In this document: in pieces, positions 29,563-43,700 of the stretch
Layout of the letters: every line of letters starts with the position of its first letter
Position numbering within the stretch: position 1 is the stretch's first letter
Origin: Trichoplax sp. H2
Lineage: Eukaryota > Placozoa > Uniplacotomia > Trichoplacea
Reading direction: 5' to 3'
Assembly (NCBI GenBank): GCA_003344405.1
Contig: NOWV01000015.1
Coordinates: 62,001-126,000, forward strand
DNA: 64,000 nt
The notes under the pieces: model-generated
Told to the model about the DNA's origin: nothing
Seen by the model: the letters and a program-made list of their open reading frames with translations, nothing else
Database searches by the model: none
Made by a program: the position numbers and the translations under genes

Positions 29563-32500
29563 ATGACTGGCTTGGAATCTTTGCTCAAAGCTGCTAAATA
29601 CCTTGAGCAGCAAGGATATCACCCTATTCCCGGTAAGTAAACTACAATCTATCCATCATATAAACTTCAATTGATAAAAAATCTGTACCGTTTTGTTCGT
29701 CGAAAGAATTGGTACATTAATTATTGGGCTTGATTGTATTAACCTCTCCTATGGACTACATTGACTTGTCGACAAATTGCCTTCTCCTAGTCTTGAACGA
29801 TGACAAAATCAATTGTAGACAATCATTGTCGTAGGCCAATGTCGTACTAGCTTTGCTTATTTTGAAATAACCAAGTCAATAGGAGCCAATACTACTACAA
29901 CAGGAGATACGAATTGGCACTTGATATCGCATCATCAAGTTAACTTGCGCTAGATAACATTTTGTTGAAAAGTTTCTTTTATACTAATGTTAGGATGACC
30001 ATTACAATAGTAGCCCTCATTTTTTATTTTACGTTATTATCCACTCGATAGACGATAGTGTGTCTACTCGGTACATTGCATGGGGAATGTATTGTGTCAT
30101 CGGTAAATACATTGATAGATGGAGTAGTCCATGATTGTATGCTCTGGCACATCTGTGGGTTGGCAACAACACAGCCGCCAAGATCAGTGTTTGCGCTACG
30201 ATTGTGGAATGACAGTCCAGATGTACCTTAGAAGAGATTGTCGATGTCAATCAACGCTTCCATCCGACTACATCTAGTGCACCAAACTTTATATAAGCAT
30301 ACTGTGCTAAAGTCATGTGAGACAGTGAATGTACACTTTCATCGTACTGGATGTACTGTAGTGTATTCAATAACGTAAAAAAAATTTTTTTTAGGCGGTC
30401 GTTATGTTTTCGTTGAATTAGACGTTCGTTATTATAATTTGGGGAGAAGGGGAAACACCAAATTTAATATGGGTAACCAACTTGATGGAAGCAGTCTCTA
30501 AATACCCATCGTGTAGACCTGATAGAAATAGTACTAGATAGATGGATGTACGTATCGATCGGTTATGTCGATATCAGTTGGGAAAAATAAATAACATCAA
30601 TCAAGGCGTACACAATACTTTCTTCAAAATTATTGTATAGCGGTTTTTTGTGCGAACCACTGCAGCAACATCACTGTAACTCTAGCGATGATCATTGGCA
30701 AATAGATCCACAGTATACGTGTATAAAGAAAGAAATACTGGTATAGCAATAGCCGATGGATAGGAACAAATAGTCTAGTCTGTTTTCAATTGAGAATACT
30801 GGACCATGGAATATTCAAAGTGCAACCTGCCTATCTAGTGCTATACTGTAATAGACCTGATCGGGTACAGTATGTTATTATTGTTCGATCCTGCAATTAT
30901 TCAGAGGAGGAGGGTCGAACAGTACGATCACATGAACTAATTCTGCTGAATGAAGCACAACGTTTTAATCATTCAATGAAGACCAAATGTTCTTCGATGC
31001 TTTTAAGCTTGCAATACTTTTCTTATTCGTAAAAGCCCTATTCAAGTCAACGCCAATTGCGAAATGACCAAGTTCGATGTAGATCTTAGAGTATAGTTTA
31101 CTAAATTGGGCCAAGCGCGAGAATTTATACTAGGGCAGAAATTTCCCCTTGCGCTGAATGATAATAAACAAAATATTTTTGTTATTTCATTGCTTCAATG
31201 AAATTTTATGAATTTTATAGTTGGCTTTCTATTCTTTCTCGCACGTGTGATATGTTGTGATCGATGATGTGGCACTGTAAATAGTTGAAATGGTATATTG
31301 TAGGAGACACAAAGATGCCATCGTATAAAGTCATGATGATAACGTTTATATTTCATGGGTTTGATTAATGAAATATTATTTTTGCCTTGTATCCTTTGTG
31401 GTATATTTTTAGACACACGTGAACAACGGCGTGAAAAACACGAAAATTCCAGGATAACCAAAAGGTCAGAAACTATTCTAGTTTACTACTGTAGTAGATG
31501 GTTTAATGAACCGACCATTGCATCCTATTGGGAAACGTGACTACGACTGCATAGACTCAACGTATCTGTTTGTATAGCTGAAGGGTAGCACTGTGTTAGA
31601 AAGCATCATCTGAGTACTATGATTTAATAGACTCAGCATCGTTGAGAGAAGAAAACCTTCTTTTGTAAGCATGGTGAAAACAATTCACACTCGTCTATGC
31701 CTGACTGCTGACTCCATAGAGATAGATTGTAGTTGCATCCTTGTACCAAGTAGCAGCACTTTATCAGTCTGTGTGCTGATTCAATTTTGTTTACTGAGAG
31801 GGTTTTTTTTTCAATCATTTACTTATGGACTGTATAATGACAATACAAACTCGTCAGCACCTACTATCCTATACGTATGTTGGTATGATCATTGATATAA
31901 GTCAGGACGTGATAAGTCCATTTCCATCCAGAGCAAGCATTCAGACTTATCATTTAATAAACATAATTTTACCCTCTTGTCCTAAAACACGAGTACGAAT
32001 AGAATGATGACAAGTTTCCAATACTTTCATTGAAATGGCAAATTCCATCTTTCCATTACTACAGTATGTTCCAATTTGGATACAAAGTCGTCATTCATGT
32101 TATCGGAGACCAACAACGACGACTTGTATCACAGTCAAGTACAATATTATTTTATACTGCGAATCACTCATCGTCATCTCCCCCCTAGTATCACAGAATT
32201 AGTTATTGTCCATGGTTGCTTTGTCAAGCAAATAAAGTTACTCTATTAATGAATAGTCAATACGGTATTATGATGACCTTTGTTCATCAATCCATGTAGT
32301 AATATATTTCCAAGTTGATTCTTTGTCTTGGCACTATTTTACTGCCTTGATGTACAATTTAATTACGTCAGTATTGCCAATGATCATGTGCTCGTGTCAA
32401 AAGGGGAATATAGCGTGACTGATATTGGAGACTGCTTGCTCCACGTTATTGTCAGTAGGAACGCTCCATTTCATGCATAGATTGTCTTGTGATCGATTGT

Positions 32501-35500
32501 CCCTCCAAAGTCAACAGCCAAATTTGTTTATGTAGTCTCCACTGGTGCGGATACTTGGCATACGTTTACTTCAACAACGGTGTTAAAACTTCACGCTGAG
32601 TTGCCTACTGCCATCACCTAAAATGACTCCGAAAGTGTTGGCGCTAAAGACTCTATAGACAATATCCTCGTGTTGTCCACTTTTCACAGGTCTGTTGGCT
32701 TATTTCGAGCAGCTCGACTGAATTTCAATGCAAATACATGACGTCAAAAGCTGCACTAGAAAGGGGGAGCAAAAAAAAAAAGTGTTTATTGATAGTGAGC
32801 TAACTGTGTCATACGATCGAACTTCCTTCAGTGGACGGTAGCGATTGAATTTGCGACCAAGAATGGATGATAAAACGTTTCAGTATCACCATCATCTACG
32901 TTGTTGAACCCGATGCGAAATCAATTCCTTTTGATGGAACTCTATTCATCACCCTCGTCAGTAAAGTAGGACAGGATATCATCAAAAGAGTCGGCAGGAT
33001 GATTCACATTGTTGGACTGTAGGCAAAATCAATTCCTTTTGATGGAACTCTGTTCATCACCCTAGTCAGTAAAGTAGGACAGGATATCATCGTATTCGCC
33101 TCTGTACAACATCATCAAAAGAGTCGGCTGCAGGGAGGATAATCATTCTCAAATACTCAACAAGAGTTGTATTATGCGTGAAAGAGGGAAAAAATACTAC
33201 GTCAAAACATGCATTCATGCGTTTAGGGAATGGATGATACAGGCCTTTCCTATCACAAAGTCAATCATGTCTCTGAAAGCATGCTGTATGGCAAAGGATA
33301 ACCCTACTGTATGGACTAGCAGTCGATTATCAAGAAATTGATTGATTGATCCATGAGGAAAACACGCTGGGTAAGAGTGGACTATTCCAATCGGATAGCC
33401 GATCGTTAGAAGGATGTTACACTACAATCATTCATAGGGTATTTTGAATAGAAAATAAAATTGAAAAAAAATACTATGCTAATAGAACGTGGATGATTAC
33501 GGCATTATCTAGCTATGTTATATTACTAAAATTGCATCAAGAAAAGCCATTGCCTCGAGGTGACTGGGCGTGTGACTAGTGGATGACAGCGGGATCACAA
33601 TGGATTGATTATACTAATTGATGGCAAGACGAGTCGACGATAATGACTTGATGTAGTGCAAATGAATTTTTGTTTCCATTCCTCAATCATACTATGCAAT
33701 AGTACAAAGCGAAATAGAATCATTTTGGAAATCACTACAGCCATTCCATTTCCATTGGAACTGGTGTTATTTATTTAACACCAACTCGTTCAACATCGCT
33801 CATCTTGCTTAGTTTACACTCTTTACGTTTTATATTCATGTGCGTATTGTTCATTAATCCTAGGTGTTGGGGTTCGAGTTAATAGTAAGCGTTTTGATTA
33901 ATCGAATGGATAGAGTGTGATAGCGAGAAAGCCAACACTGTTGTTGAAATACTCTATCATCCATAGGATTACCATATCATTCAAGCTCATCACCAGCTCG
34001 ACTAACGTAAAATACAAGTTGTTCATCAACGTTTTTCCCAAATGATGAATGCATACTAAAACAATGCATCAGACAATAAACCTCTGTTGTACAGTTGATG
34101 CATATTACAATTAATTATCTTAATTACTGCCCTATACAGTGTAAAACATCTGAATAGACACTGTGCCCAATGTAGCCTAGTGTCAAGACGTCAATAGTAA
34201 TATTCAATTGGATAGTATGTTTCAGTAAACATCCAGACAATCTTGCATCGTTAACTAACAGTAAAATGACAAATAAAAGAAATTTTATCCAAAAAGAATT
34301 CAAGTTGTTATAATTGTTATGATAATAGCTATAGTCGATCAATAAACAAATGTCGTTGCACAATTTTCAATGTATAATGTTGTAATAACTTGTTTTGGTT
34401 GATTATTTAATGTGCAGTTGATTGTAACTCGGACTGACGAGAGTCACTTCCTTTCCTCATAATTCCTACCATGTAGATTGCCTAGTCTATCGTATGACGT
34501 AAAATTTTAAAAATGACTTACAATGCTTTACCCCTGATTGATCTGATCAGAATTACAATAATCGATTTATATATATTTTTTCCCCCGCTACCTTACAAAG
34601 AGTTATGACGTGACTGAAGATCATTTATTTCCAGAAATAACTGTATGATCGTTAACATCCGACACGTAAAATGCAATTACAATCGATACGATGGAGAAGC
34701 CCTCGCAAAATACACAGTTTGCAGTATAATCCTGTATAGCATGGAGAGTCAAAATGGATAAGTTGTTGATGGGTGAAATGACGATTTGTACTGAAATCTG
34801 CAGAGCTTTTAGACTAGTACTCTGCTTGAATGGGTCTGTCTTATTCCAGGCACAAAAGCGCTGTATTAATATTGCATTGAGTAGAAGCATTAGTGAATAA
34901 TAAAGCTTTTACGTCAGCAATAATTTACTCCACCTTGATTGCCATCACTATTTTCAAGTCTCAAACAAACTCTATTTTGCTATTTTATATGAATTTTTTC
35001 CATTATCATCAGCAGTATTTGAACAATTTCAACCATCTTAATGCTATAAAAATCATCGACTGCATCGCATAGTTAATTAATTAATCATAATAATTGAACT
35101 AACTTCGATATCACCAGAAATGGTGTGAACTGGCTGTATACAACATGTGTACCCTTATAATTTCTATTAAATTACAATTATATAGTGTAGTATCATTTTG
35201 TGTGCGGGAACGATTGTGGCCATCACTAAAACATGCTATTCAATGAGTTCCCAACTTGAAAAAAAGTAAGTTATACCATCAAAAACAACTCTTCTTTCTT
35301 CAACATTCATATCCTTGCAAAATTCAACGTAGCACTACAGTACAGTACTAATGTACTATAATGTATTGATAAAAATGCTACATTTACAATAGGTCAGTTA
35401 TCGTAATAATATCAGTTGAGACCATTAGAAATTAAAAATACGATCCATTGGGGATATTTTGCATACAATCGAGCATTTTACATTTATGATGGTGCCGTCA

Positions 35501-38500
35501 AAATTCAAGTCATGCCTATGGATGTGTTGAACATCGCCTACATAGCATGAAGCATTTTCAATATTTTGACGTCTTGTTAACGGCTTGAAATAAAATATAC
35601 GAAATAATTCAGTAATTATGATAGTAATGCTAAACAACAAACAAATATGCCACATTGTCCATTTCTATACATACTACACTGCGTCTGCCATTGATTCTTT
35701 AATTAATACAAAATAGTTTATTATCTGGGAAAATTTTACTTTTGAAGGTAGCGAGTGAGTCAATATAGGATTTAGCACGATGCAAAGAATCATTCAAAAT
35801 ATCAATGCTCGTTCTCGAGACAACAGACAACAGAATATTCATTAATGAGGAATGGACATCAATGCCCTAGAATTTCTAATTTATGATGATATCATCTTGT
35901 ACGTTCGGTACGACTGTCTATGTAGAGGCATGAGAGCAAATTGAACGCTAGATAGCATGTGAGATTGTCCCTACTTTTTATCCATTTGTTTCCTTTGTAT
36001 CTTAACGACAATAATCATTCTAATTAATCATCATTTTAAATCGCCCCACTTTTGTCTGAGTTCGCGGATGATGATTGATGTACAGTAGTTATTCTATCGG
36101 TAAAGTTGAGAAAAAAAATCAAGGCGACGATCATCAGTCAGCCACGTTGAATAAAATCAAGATAAATAATAGTAGTCATCCGATACAAATATGAAAATGT
36201 CGATTCGTATGGTCGTATTAGAAAATGATAACTAGGAGGGTCTTGTGATACAGCAATAGTCCAAGAATGTCTGCCTTTCACAACAATAACATGGCGATGA
36301 ATAAATGTTATGAAGAATAGGATACACAATTAATTATCATTTCCATGAACTTCCTTGACGTACTCTACAGTACAGAGTAGACTGTGAAATTGTTGACCTT
36401 CAATGTCGATACTACTAGCACATGTATTGCATACTATTGATTTTATGAATTTTTCTTCCAATACGTTGATTGGGTAAACTAGCGAACAATATGCTAGGAT
36501 ATGGCTATGGAAGGAATAAAGAATGATCATTGTACAGTACAGTAGGTTTTATACCTTTGCCTTGATGTTAATGTCGAGCTTCCGTATACTACTACGTCAA
36601 TCGCTACAAAAGCATCAAAGCATTGACAAGTGACAAAGATATAGAAGGCCGAGGAGAATAGTAGTTTGATGCTAATTATTTTTAATTCTTCTACCTAAGT
36701 GCAATAATGATGATCATCATACTAACACTATGATGATGGTGATGATCCAATGGATAGGATCACTACCATACTTGTATGCCATAGAAACAAACTTTAAAAG
36801 ATAGAATAGAATGCTATTGCAGGACACCATGGCCCAAATGGTACCATGCCAGACATGAATGCTGATGCATTAGGCATTATTTTATTTATCCCTATTGAAA
36901 TTAAAATTGGCAATCATACGAATATTTTACTAGTCATCAATCAGATGTACAGTAATGACGTCGATCCATTGTCCATAGCCATTGAATAACTGGCGCCTGG
37001 AGTGATACTTTAGTAAGTATACAGTAAATTATACATCAGTCCGCCATCGATCATGGCTTGACGTATGAATTAATTAATGTACAAAGGAATCATCGACTTT
37101 GCCTAATCATAGTAACGATTGAAATAAAACTACTAGACCCATTCATTACACTTGAAATTGATTTTTTTTGGTACACTATCATCAATTAAGTTGTTCTTTG
37201 TCTAACTCTTGTTGAAACATTTCTTTTCCATATCAATTAATCTTTCTACTTGATCATCAATTCCATAGATTAGGGTAATAAATGAAATTAAAAATTTCTT
37301 TCTACTACAAGCAGGACAATATTGAATGTAATTATTCTATCATTATTCTTCGTCCTGTATACTAAATGATGATTATTATTTGTCTTGTCGGCTACTCCTG
37401 ACCTCTGAACGTGATTAATTAATTAATATGTAAATTAAAGTATTACTGCAGATGCGCTAAGTAACCACATGATCATCTTCCCTGGGGACTTACTCACTTC
37501 AATGGATCAATTGTTTGAAGGATAGAAAGTTAAACGTTCGTTCAAATGGCGCAATATACATGCTTAATAAAGTATCGCCAGTAATGTACAGTAGAATAAA
37601 AAAATCGCTACACAACGTACTATTTTCGTACATTATGCCATAGGTCGTAGGGCTGTACAAACAGCTGACATAATGACGCTGAATATACAGTTAGCAAAGT
37701 AAGTAGCTGAAAGCGATCATCAATAAGTGTGGTCTCTTCATCTACAATCAATGAAGAGTATTCCATTAGCCTAACCTATAATAGTTCGTTGTCATAGGGT
37801 AAGAGAAAAAACTTCTCCAAGACTTTGATGATTGCGTTGTATCGCATAGACCATTCTCGTATATTAACCCTTAATATTCATTGATTGTTATGCTATCACT
37901 GTCATTGATGCCATCATGTCAAGACCTAGATGATTGCCTTGTATCGCATGGACCATTCTCTTGTATTATTATTATTAATATTCATTGATTTTGTACTATC
38001 ACTGTCATGATGTCATCATGTTTTTAACGATGCCGTATCGTACTAGAATTCAAATTGAATAATAAATTACAGCTTTTCGACACACCTTTAGTACATTTCA
38101 TTTGCATGATTGACGAGGCCATGACATTGCGTCCATTTACAAACTTATCATCGAAATCCTCATTTTTATCGCTATAATTGAGATATTTCTGTGTAAGTAA
38201 TACTCGATTATAACGGCAATGTGTGACAAATTGTAAAGTAAAAAGTACAGGTACAGCTTGACAGTACGCAAATATCACCAGCGAGAGTTCAATTAGTTAA
38301 AATAGTCGCAATATCCAAATCAACGTTCTATTCGAGAAATTTTTACATTTCATCGTAAAGGGAATACAACTATCGTCTATGCCCACGCTAATAAATCAAC
38401 TGGCATTCACAATAAGATAGCATTCTACAATCTACATCATCATTGATCAGTACAGTATGCTTTCATCTTTAACGAAAAATTTCTCTTGTCAATGGGTAGA

Positions 38501-39698
38501 ATAAAAATTGAATGCTTGACCTAGTACATCTTGAGTGTCCTAATTATAGCATACAATGAACTTCCTTGAAGGTATATTCGACAACTTAGACATTGTTTCG
38601 GTTTAGCAATTGACTTTATACATCTGCAGTCTCACATAATAATATAATATAATGATATACAATGTTCGTGTTATCTGTAAGTTCTACGTACGGTAAATAG
38701 AGAATTATGAAGCTAGTACCACTAATAATGACTCTATAGAACTGTAAACTAGTATAGATATTACAGTGGCAATAGCTATATGCGAATAATTGATATAGAA
38801 GCTGAAAAGATTCTCCTTTTTCCGATATATAATAATTTAATTGGCAACGTTATTTCTTTACTTTTTCCTATTATAGTCGGTCTACCCATAATCAGTTGGA
38901 AAAAAAAAGGTTAGTTTAAGATGAATATCCAAGCCTATAAGATTGGCCTGGCCTACTCTTGTTAAACTATTCTACTTAGATTATACAGAAGAAGTTCAAT
39001 TGATCAATGTGTATTCTACGATATTCATTGCAGACTATCTACAGTACATTCTTAACAAATTTGTATATGATATCATTACTTTTACAGTACTACGCACTAA
39101 TTCAGTCTTTGATCAAACAATAAGCGATTGATTTAATAACAGCATTTATTCTTGTTAAACACAGGAGAGCGCATTTGCGTACATGCATGGAATCACTTCG
39201 TTCATCAGTACCAGCATTGAATGGAAATAAAGCTACAACGCTGTCACTGCTGGAAGGTGCCAGAGATTACATCGAGGTATGGTTAATATGGAATACTTTA
39301 TGTTTAATTTGACAGAGAAGATTGTCGTTATGATCATAGTTGCTTTTACCTTGTTATTATAGTATACTACTAGACGAAATGTCATGCAAAGTATCGATAT
39401 AAAGTCTTTAATGATATCTTTTTTATGTCATTAAATAAAGGCATTAAAATCAACTGCTTCTAAAACCGTACAAACGCAAGAAAAATTAAGAAAACAAAGA
39501 GAACTTTTACGAAAACGTATTTCTGATTTGGAATTGCAAGTTAATGCTTTAGGCGGACAAGGTTATGTGCCTCAAAAATGGGCTTCCAAAGATAACGAAG
39601 AGGAAAATATTGAAGTCGATGTTGTTAGTAGTGAGGATGATTGTCTAAGCTCATTTAGTGGTGGCAGTGATGGCTGTGCAGCTGATAATCGAATATAA
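29563..39698 (+). CDS. MXD: MXD (MAD)-family bHLH-zipper repressor, 5 exons over 10 kb
   Basis: Exons 29563-29632, 31413-31464, 38877-38909, 39165-39276 and 39441-39698; all four junction phases agree (1, 2, 2, 0), giving 174 residues. MXD proteins pair with MAX on CACGTG boxes and recruit the Sin3 corepressor. Seen: an N-terminal amphipathic helix LESLLKAAKYLEQQ (4-17) followed by GYHPIP, like the Sin3-interaction domain; a basic linker from exon 2; basic region STHNQLEKKRRAH with the H45/E49/R53 triad that reads CACGTG; helix 1 LRTCMESLRSSVP; helix 2 with KATTLSLLEGARDYIEALK; a zipper-like heptad region about 95-126; and an acidic tail with EEENIEVDVVSSEDD, as in vertebrate MXDs. Exon 3 is only 33 bases and ends between the two arginines, an intron position I recall from vertebrate MXD genes. 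MNT is less likely because the protein is short. Exon 2 rests on phase, splice sites and basic content. Confidence 0.85.
32917..33130. repeat. Two-copy tandem repeat, period 108, in an MXD intron
   Basis: TCAATTCCTTTTGATGGAAC at 32921 recurs at 33029, followed by CTGTTCATCACCCT and AGTAAAGTAGGACAGGATAT in both copies with only a few differences. An ATCATCAAAAGAGTCGGC segment follows each copy at a different distance, showing an insertion in the second. It is one of the younger arrays here. Confidence 0.9.
37815..38020. repeat. Two-copy tandem repeat, period 102, in an MXD intron
   Basis: The segment ATTGCGTTGTATCGCATAGA at 37831 recurs at 37933 as ATTGCCTTGTATCGCATGGA. Both are followed by CCATTCTC, TTAATATTCATTGATT and CTATCACTGTCAT in the same order. 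A short ATT run differs between copies. Confidence 0.85.
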
Positions 39699-40708
39699 AG
39701 TTAAAAAACTGTGCAACTCCTGACCTGCTATATGCAGAAATTGCATAATATCATTTCCGATGTGATTGTCAATTAAATACACCAAAGCCGCTGTCACCAG
39801 ATTTCATTTTGGTAACGAAAAAGACGTCCATACTAAAGCGTAAAAACAAGCTACATTGTTAGATTTAGTTTTAACCGTATCGTTTGCATCGATCGCACTA
39901 TTACGTCATACTAATTGTGGTGCTTGCAATGTGCTCGTTATCGGACTATTGCAACTTGGACATATATACTATCTGTATTATTTCGATAATAAGGATACGT
40001 AATTTTTGTGTTAGTTGTAATCGATTGATGACATTCCTCTATTGATATTGTTAACCCTATGCTACCTTGTCTAACTTGATGGCTCCTACACTAAACTTAA
40101 ATTATCTATTAATAGCGTTTATCTTGTAAGGATTTCTCGCACACTTTCGTTGCGCAAACCTGAAATTTTTCATCAATTTTTAAATATCACAAATTGCTTT
40201 TAATAGCTGTTTGTTTAGTTATAAATAATGCTACAGTAGCATCAATCTTAAATAACATTATGAAAATTGAATATCTGTCAATATAGCAATAGCATTAACA
40301 ATTTGATCGTGTGCTATTCTGATGTTAACTAAGCTTAGAGGGCGTGATTAATATCAAGTCTACTTTTCTAAGTTTGGTTAAATGGCAACATACTTGTTGC
40401 TAACTAACTTAGTAATTATCTCAAACTTTGTTTTATATTGTCCCTTGATCTTTTGATCATAGCGTTAGTAATCGAGTCATGTGATGGATTGTTGATTAAA
40501 AAATCGAAAAAGCATGTATAATTTAAATAAGAAAAACATTGTTGATAATTGTGCATCGCTTTTGATTTTCTACATCATGACTATATGCTAACCAAAACGA
40601 TATCTTTGTACTTGTACTGGATACGGTACGTTATAGTGAAAAAAAAACAAAAAAAATGTGAATATAACGAATAAGTTTTTTTTCTCTAATAAGATACGTT
40701 ACTTAAGA

Positions 40709-40710
<2 letters not shown>

Positions 40711-40739
<29 letters not shown>

Positions 40740-40760
40740 CATATACGACTATATATGTAT
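40711..40760. repeat. AT dinucleotide microsatellite
   Basis: A run of about eleven AT units at 40717-40739 is flanked by related ATATAC / TATACGTATAC sequence. It lies about 1 kb downstream of the MXD stop codon. Confidence 0.9.
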
Positions 40761-43700
40761 ACGTATACTATGGAAAATGTCACCATGCACACATACGTTG
40801 GATTATTATAGTATGAATGAAGCAGATTACCCCTTGGCTAGATGTTATTGAGTAAAAATAACGCTTGATGTAGAATATATTTGTGTATTTGTAAGTGTGT
40901 GTTTGTGAGCATAAACCCCCAAAAATGTAACTAAATATGCGTAACGAATTCTGTGAATGAATATAGTATTGTATTTGCAACCGAAAAATAAAAAATTTTT
41001 CCCAGATTTTATATTAGTTCTCCGTGAATCGAATACATGCATTCCATCTTTTTGATCTCTAACTAGGAAATGCCAGCAACCGCCGACTGTTTACAAAAGG
41101 TTCCACTTTTACTAGCAGGTAAAGGTCAATTTAAAAGGTCTCTTAATCTATTATCAAAATCAGTATCGGTGATTTTATTTATATTTTTTTTACCGCTTCT
41201 AATTCTGATTTGATAATAAGTAATATCAAAGATATCAAGATAAAAATAAGAATGGTTAATGTAGTTAAAGTCCATGTACCATATTGATAAATTCATGTAG
41301 ACTATAGCCAAGGACAATATTACTGGGGATAGACAGTTCCATCAACTTCAAACTTCTTTCGAGTGGTAGGCTAGTGAAATATTGGAACTTGTTCAAAATC
41401 TAGTGCAAATAGTTTTAAGTTAACTTCTAAAATTCGCACTGTAATTTAGATAGTTTAAGTATATTATGTTTTTTGGCCTACAAGTGTTCCTAATCTATAG
41501 AAAATTAAAGACTCTAGTAACTGAATAAAGGTCTGCATTGCCCTAAATTGTATGATGCAATGATTAGTTCTGCAATGCCACAAATGACCGCATTACTAGA
41601 AATCTATAGCGGCTTATCCAAATATATAGTATATTATAAAATATAGTACTGGCTCGGCATAATTACCATTTCCTTGTGACTAGGACTATGGTATCAAATC
41701 ATTATTATTAACCCCACGGGTTTAATTTTAATAAATAACTAAATAGGAAAAGTAGCACAAATAGTGATGAAGGTAAATTAATTAAATAACATTCGTCATA
41801 TTCAAGGCTGGCTTTACTGCATGCACTCTTCCTCTAATGGTAGAAAAGTGGGGGCCATCTCTACATTGTATAAGTAATATTTCTGGACTCGACTTAGGTA
41901 TTTCAGGCCCTACTTTTTTCGTCGATGCTTCTTTGGTTAAATTAATATAAGTTTAGAGATGTTTGGTAAACTTATTCTGTATACATCATAAAACTTGCAA
42001 CTGTGTTTACCTCGTCATGGCTGAGATCAGAACTAGCCACTACGAAAATGTTTATCAGATTAAGTATTCAATGAGACTCTGCCTCTTTAGCCACGTTTTT
42101 AATACTGTATGTATCATTTCTAGATTTTTCTATAGCTTTAACGCAAATATTGATCACTTGTAAAGACTGACAGTACTATCGTAAGCATTTATTGTCTACG
42201 AGAGACTAGTAAGCTAGGTAGAACGGAGTATTAATATTGCCGTCGTAGCTTTTACTTGAGTTAACTAGACTCCCTATTGGAACCAATTTGATATCAACAA
42301 CTATAAGTATTTGATTGCTTGGTAATATACTATGCTATGGCAAGATAAATTCTCAACACGAGTCAGTACTATTTTCAGAAACTACAGGAGATTGCAAGTA
42401 TTAGCACAAAGATAACGATAGCTCAAGCCAACAACTGTAGCCAGATGATTCCGTTGTGCTATTGACTCGATTCGTAATGGGTATTTTGTATCTACAAATT
42501 GTACTTATCGACTAAAAATGGACTCCATATAAAGTCTTTTTACGGTTGGTCTGGCTGTAAATTGATAATCATTATTGTCTTTTCATACTCCAAATTATAA
42601 AATAAAAATTATTGATTTCGATATACCGAGTTTTAATATCGGATAACAACTCTACCTTGTCTAAATCAAATCAGGCATACCCAGCAAGTTAATAACTACT
42701 CATTTATTAAGGATAAATAATTCTATCTTAATATTATCAACATTGCCTTTCTAATATCACATTTTGCTATAATTTAATGTTACTATAAGACTATGGAAAG
42801 GTAATTTAATATTCAAATCGATTGCAGATTTAGCCAGAAAATACATTGTTGCGGCAAATTTTACCTATGGCAGTACGCAATATTCTATACACGTGGTATC
42901 GGCAGTCAGAAAGTAGAATAATAGAATAGATTGCCAGCGATGGATAATTTATAACTAATTTTCATAAAATAAGCAAATTAATAAGAGTCACTAATTACGT
43001 AATTAAATTGTTTATTTGCCTTGGTGGAGAAGAAGAAGGGTGTCAACTATTAAAAATAACAAATAACAAATATCGGACAATATGGTTGCCTTAAAATGAT
43101 TGAATTCATGACCTTCACAACAACATTATTCAGGCAATTTGACCAACATACGTGGGTGCATAAAATAAAAATAATATCCTACGCTTGCATGATCATTTGT
43201 ATTAGCTAGATACACGAAACTCTAATAGAACCATATTGTAATCACTAGTTCGTATACAAATTTCCCTTATCAATTTACCCCTGTAGATAATCATTTTAGT
43301 CAATTTACAAGCGTGATTTTAATCGAATAGCACAATTATTTTTCATCAGCTATGATGGATTATATAACTATCGCTAGAGTGAGTTACTACTCTAGCAAAA
43401 TGTTCTAAAACTACCTTACAAATTGCATTCTCATTCAATTATTTCTCGGACCAAAAGTTTGAAAATCGTTCATAACTCAACTATTAAAAGCACTTTAAAA
43501 TGATTAAAAAATTTATGCTGTATAGCGAATGGCTTGAAATTGAATAGCTATTGCTTGTGCTCGTTTGTACTTTTAAAATCGTCTTCAGGGTTATTTTCTA
43601 TTCGACAGTTACTAATTCTATCATGACCTGTGATTCGTTTATTTTTTTATTATGGCGACCAACTGGGTTTATCCGTCAATTTCATCATCTTGATAAGTTA

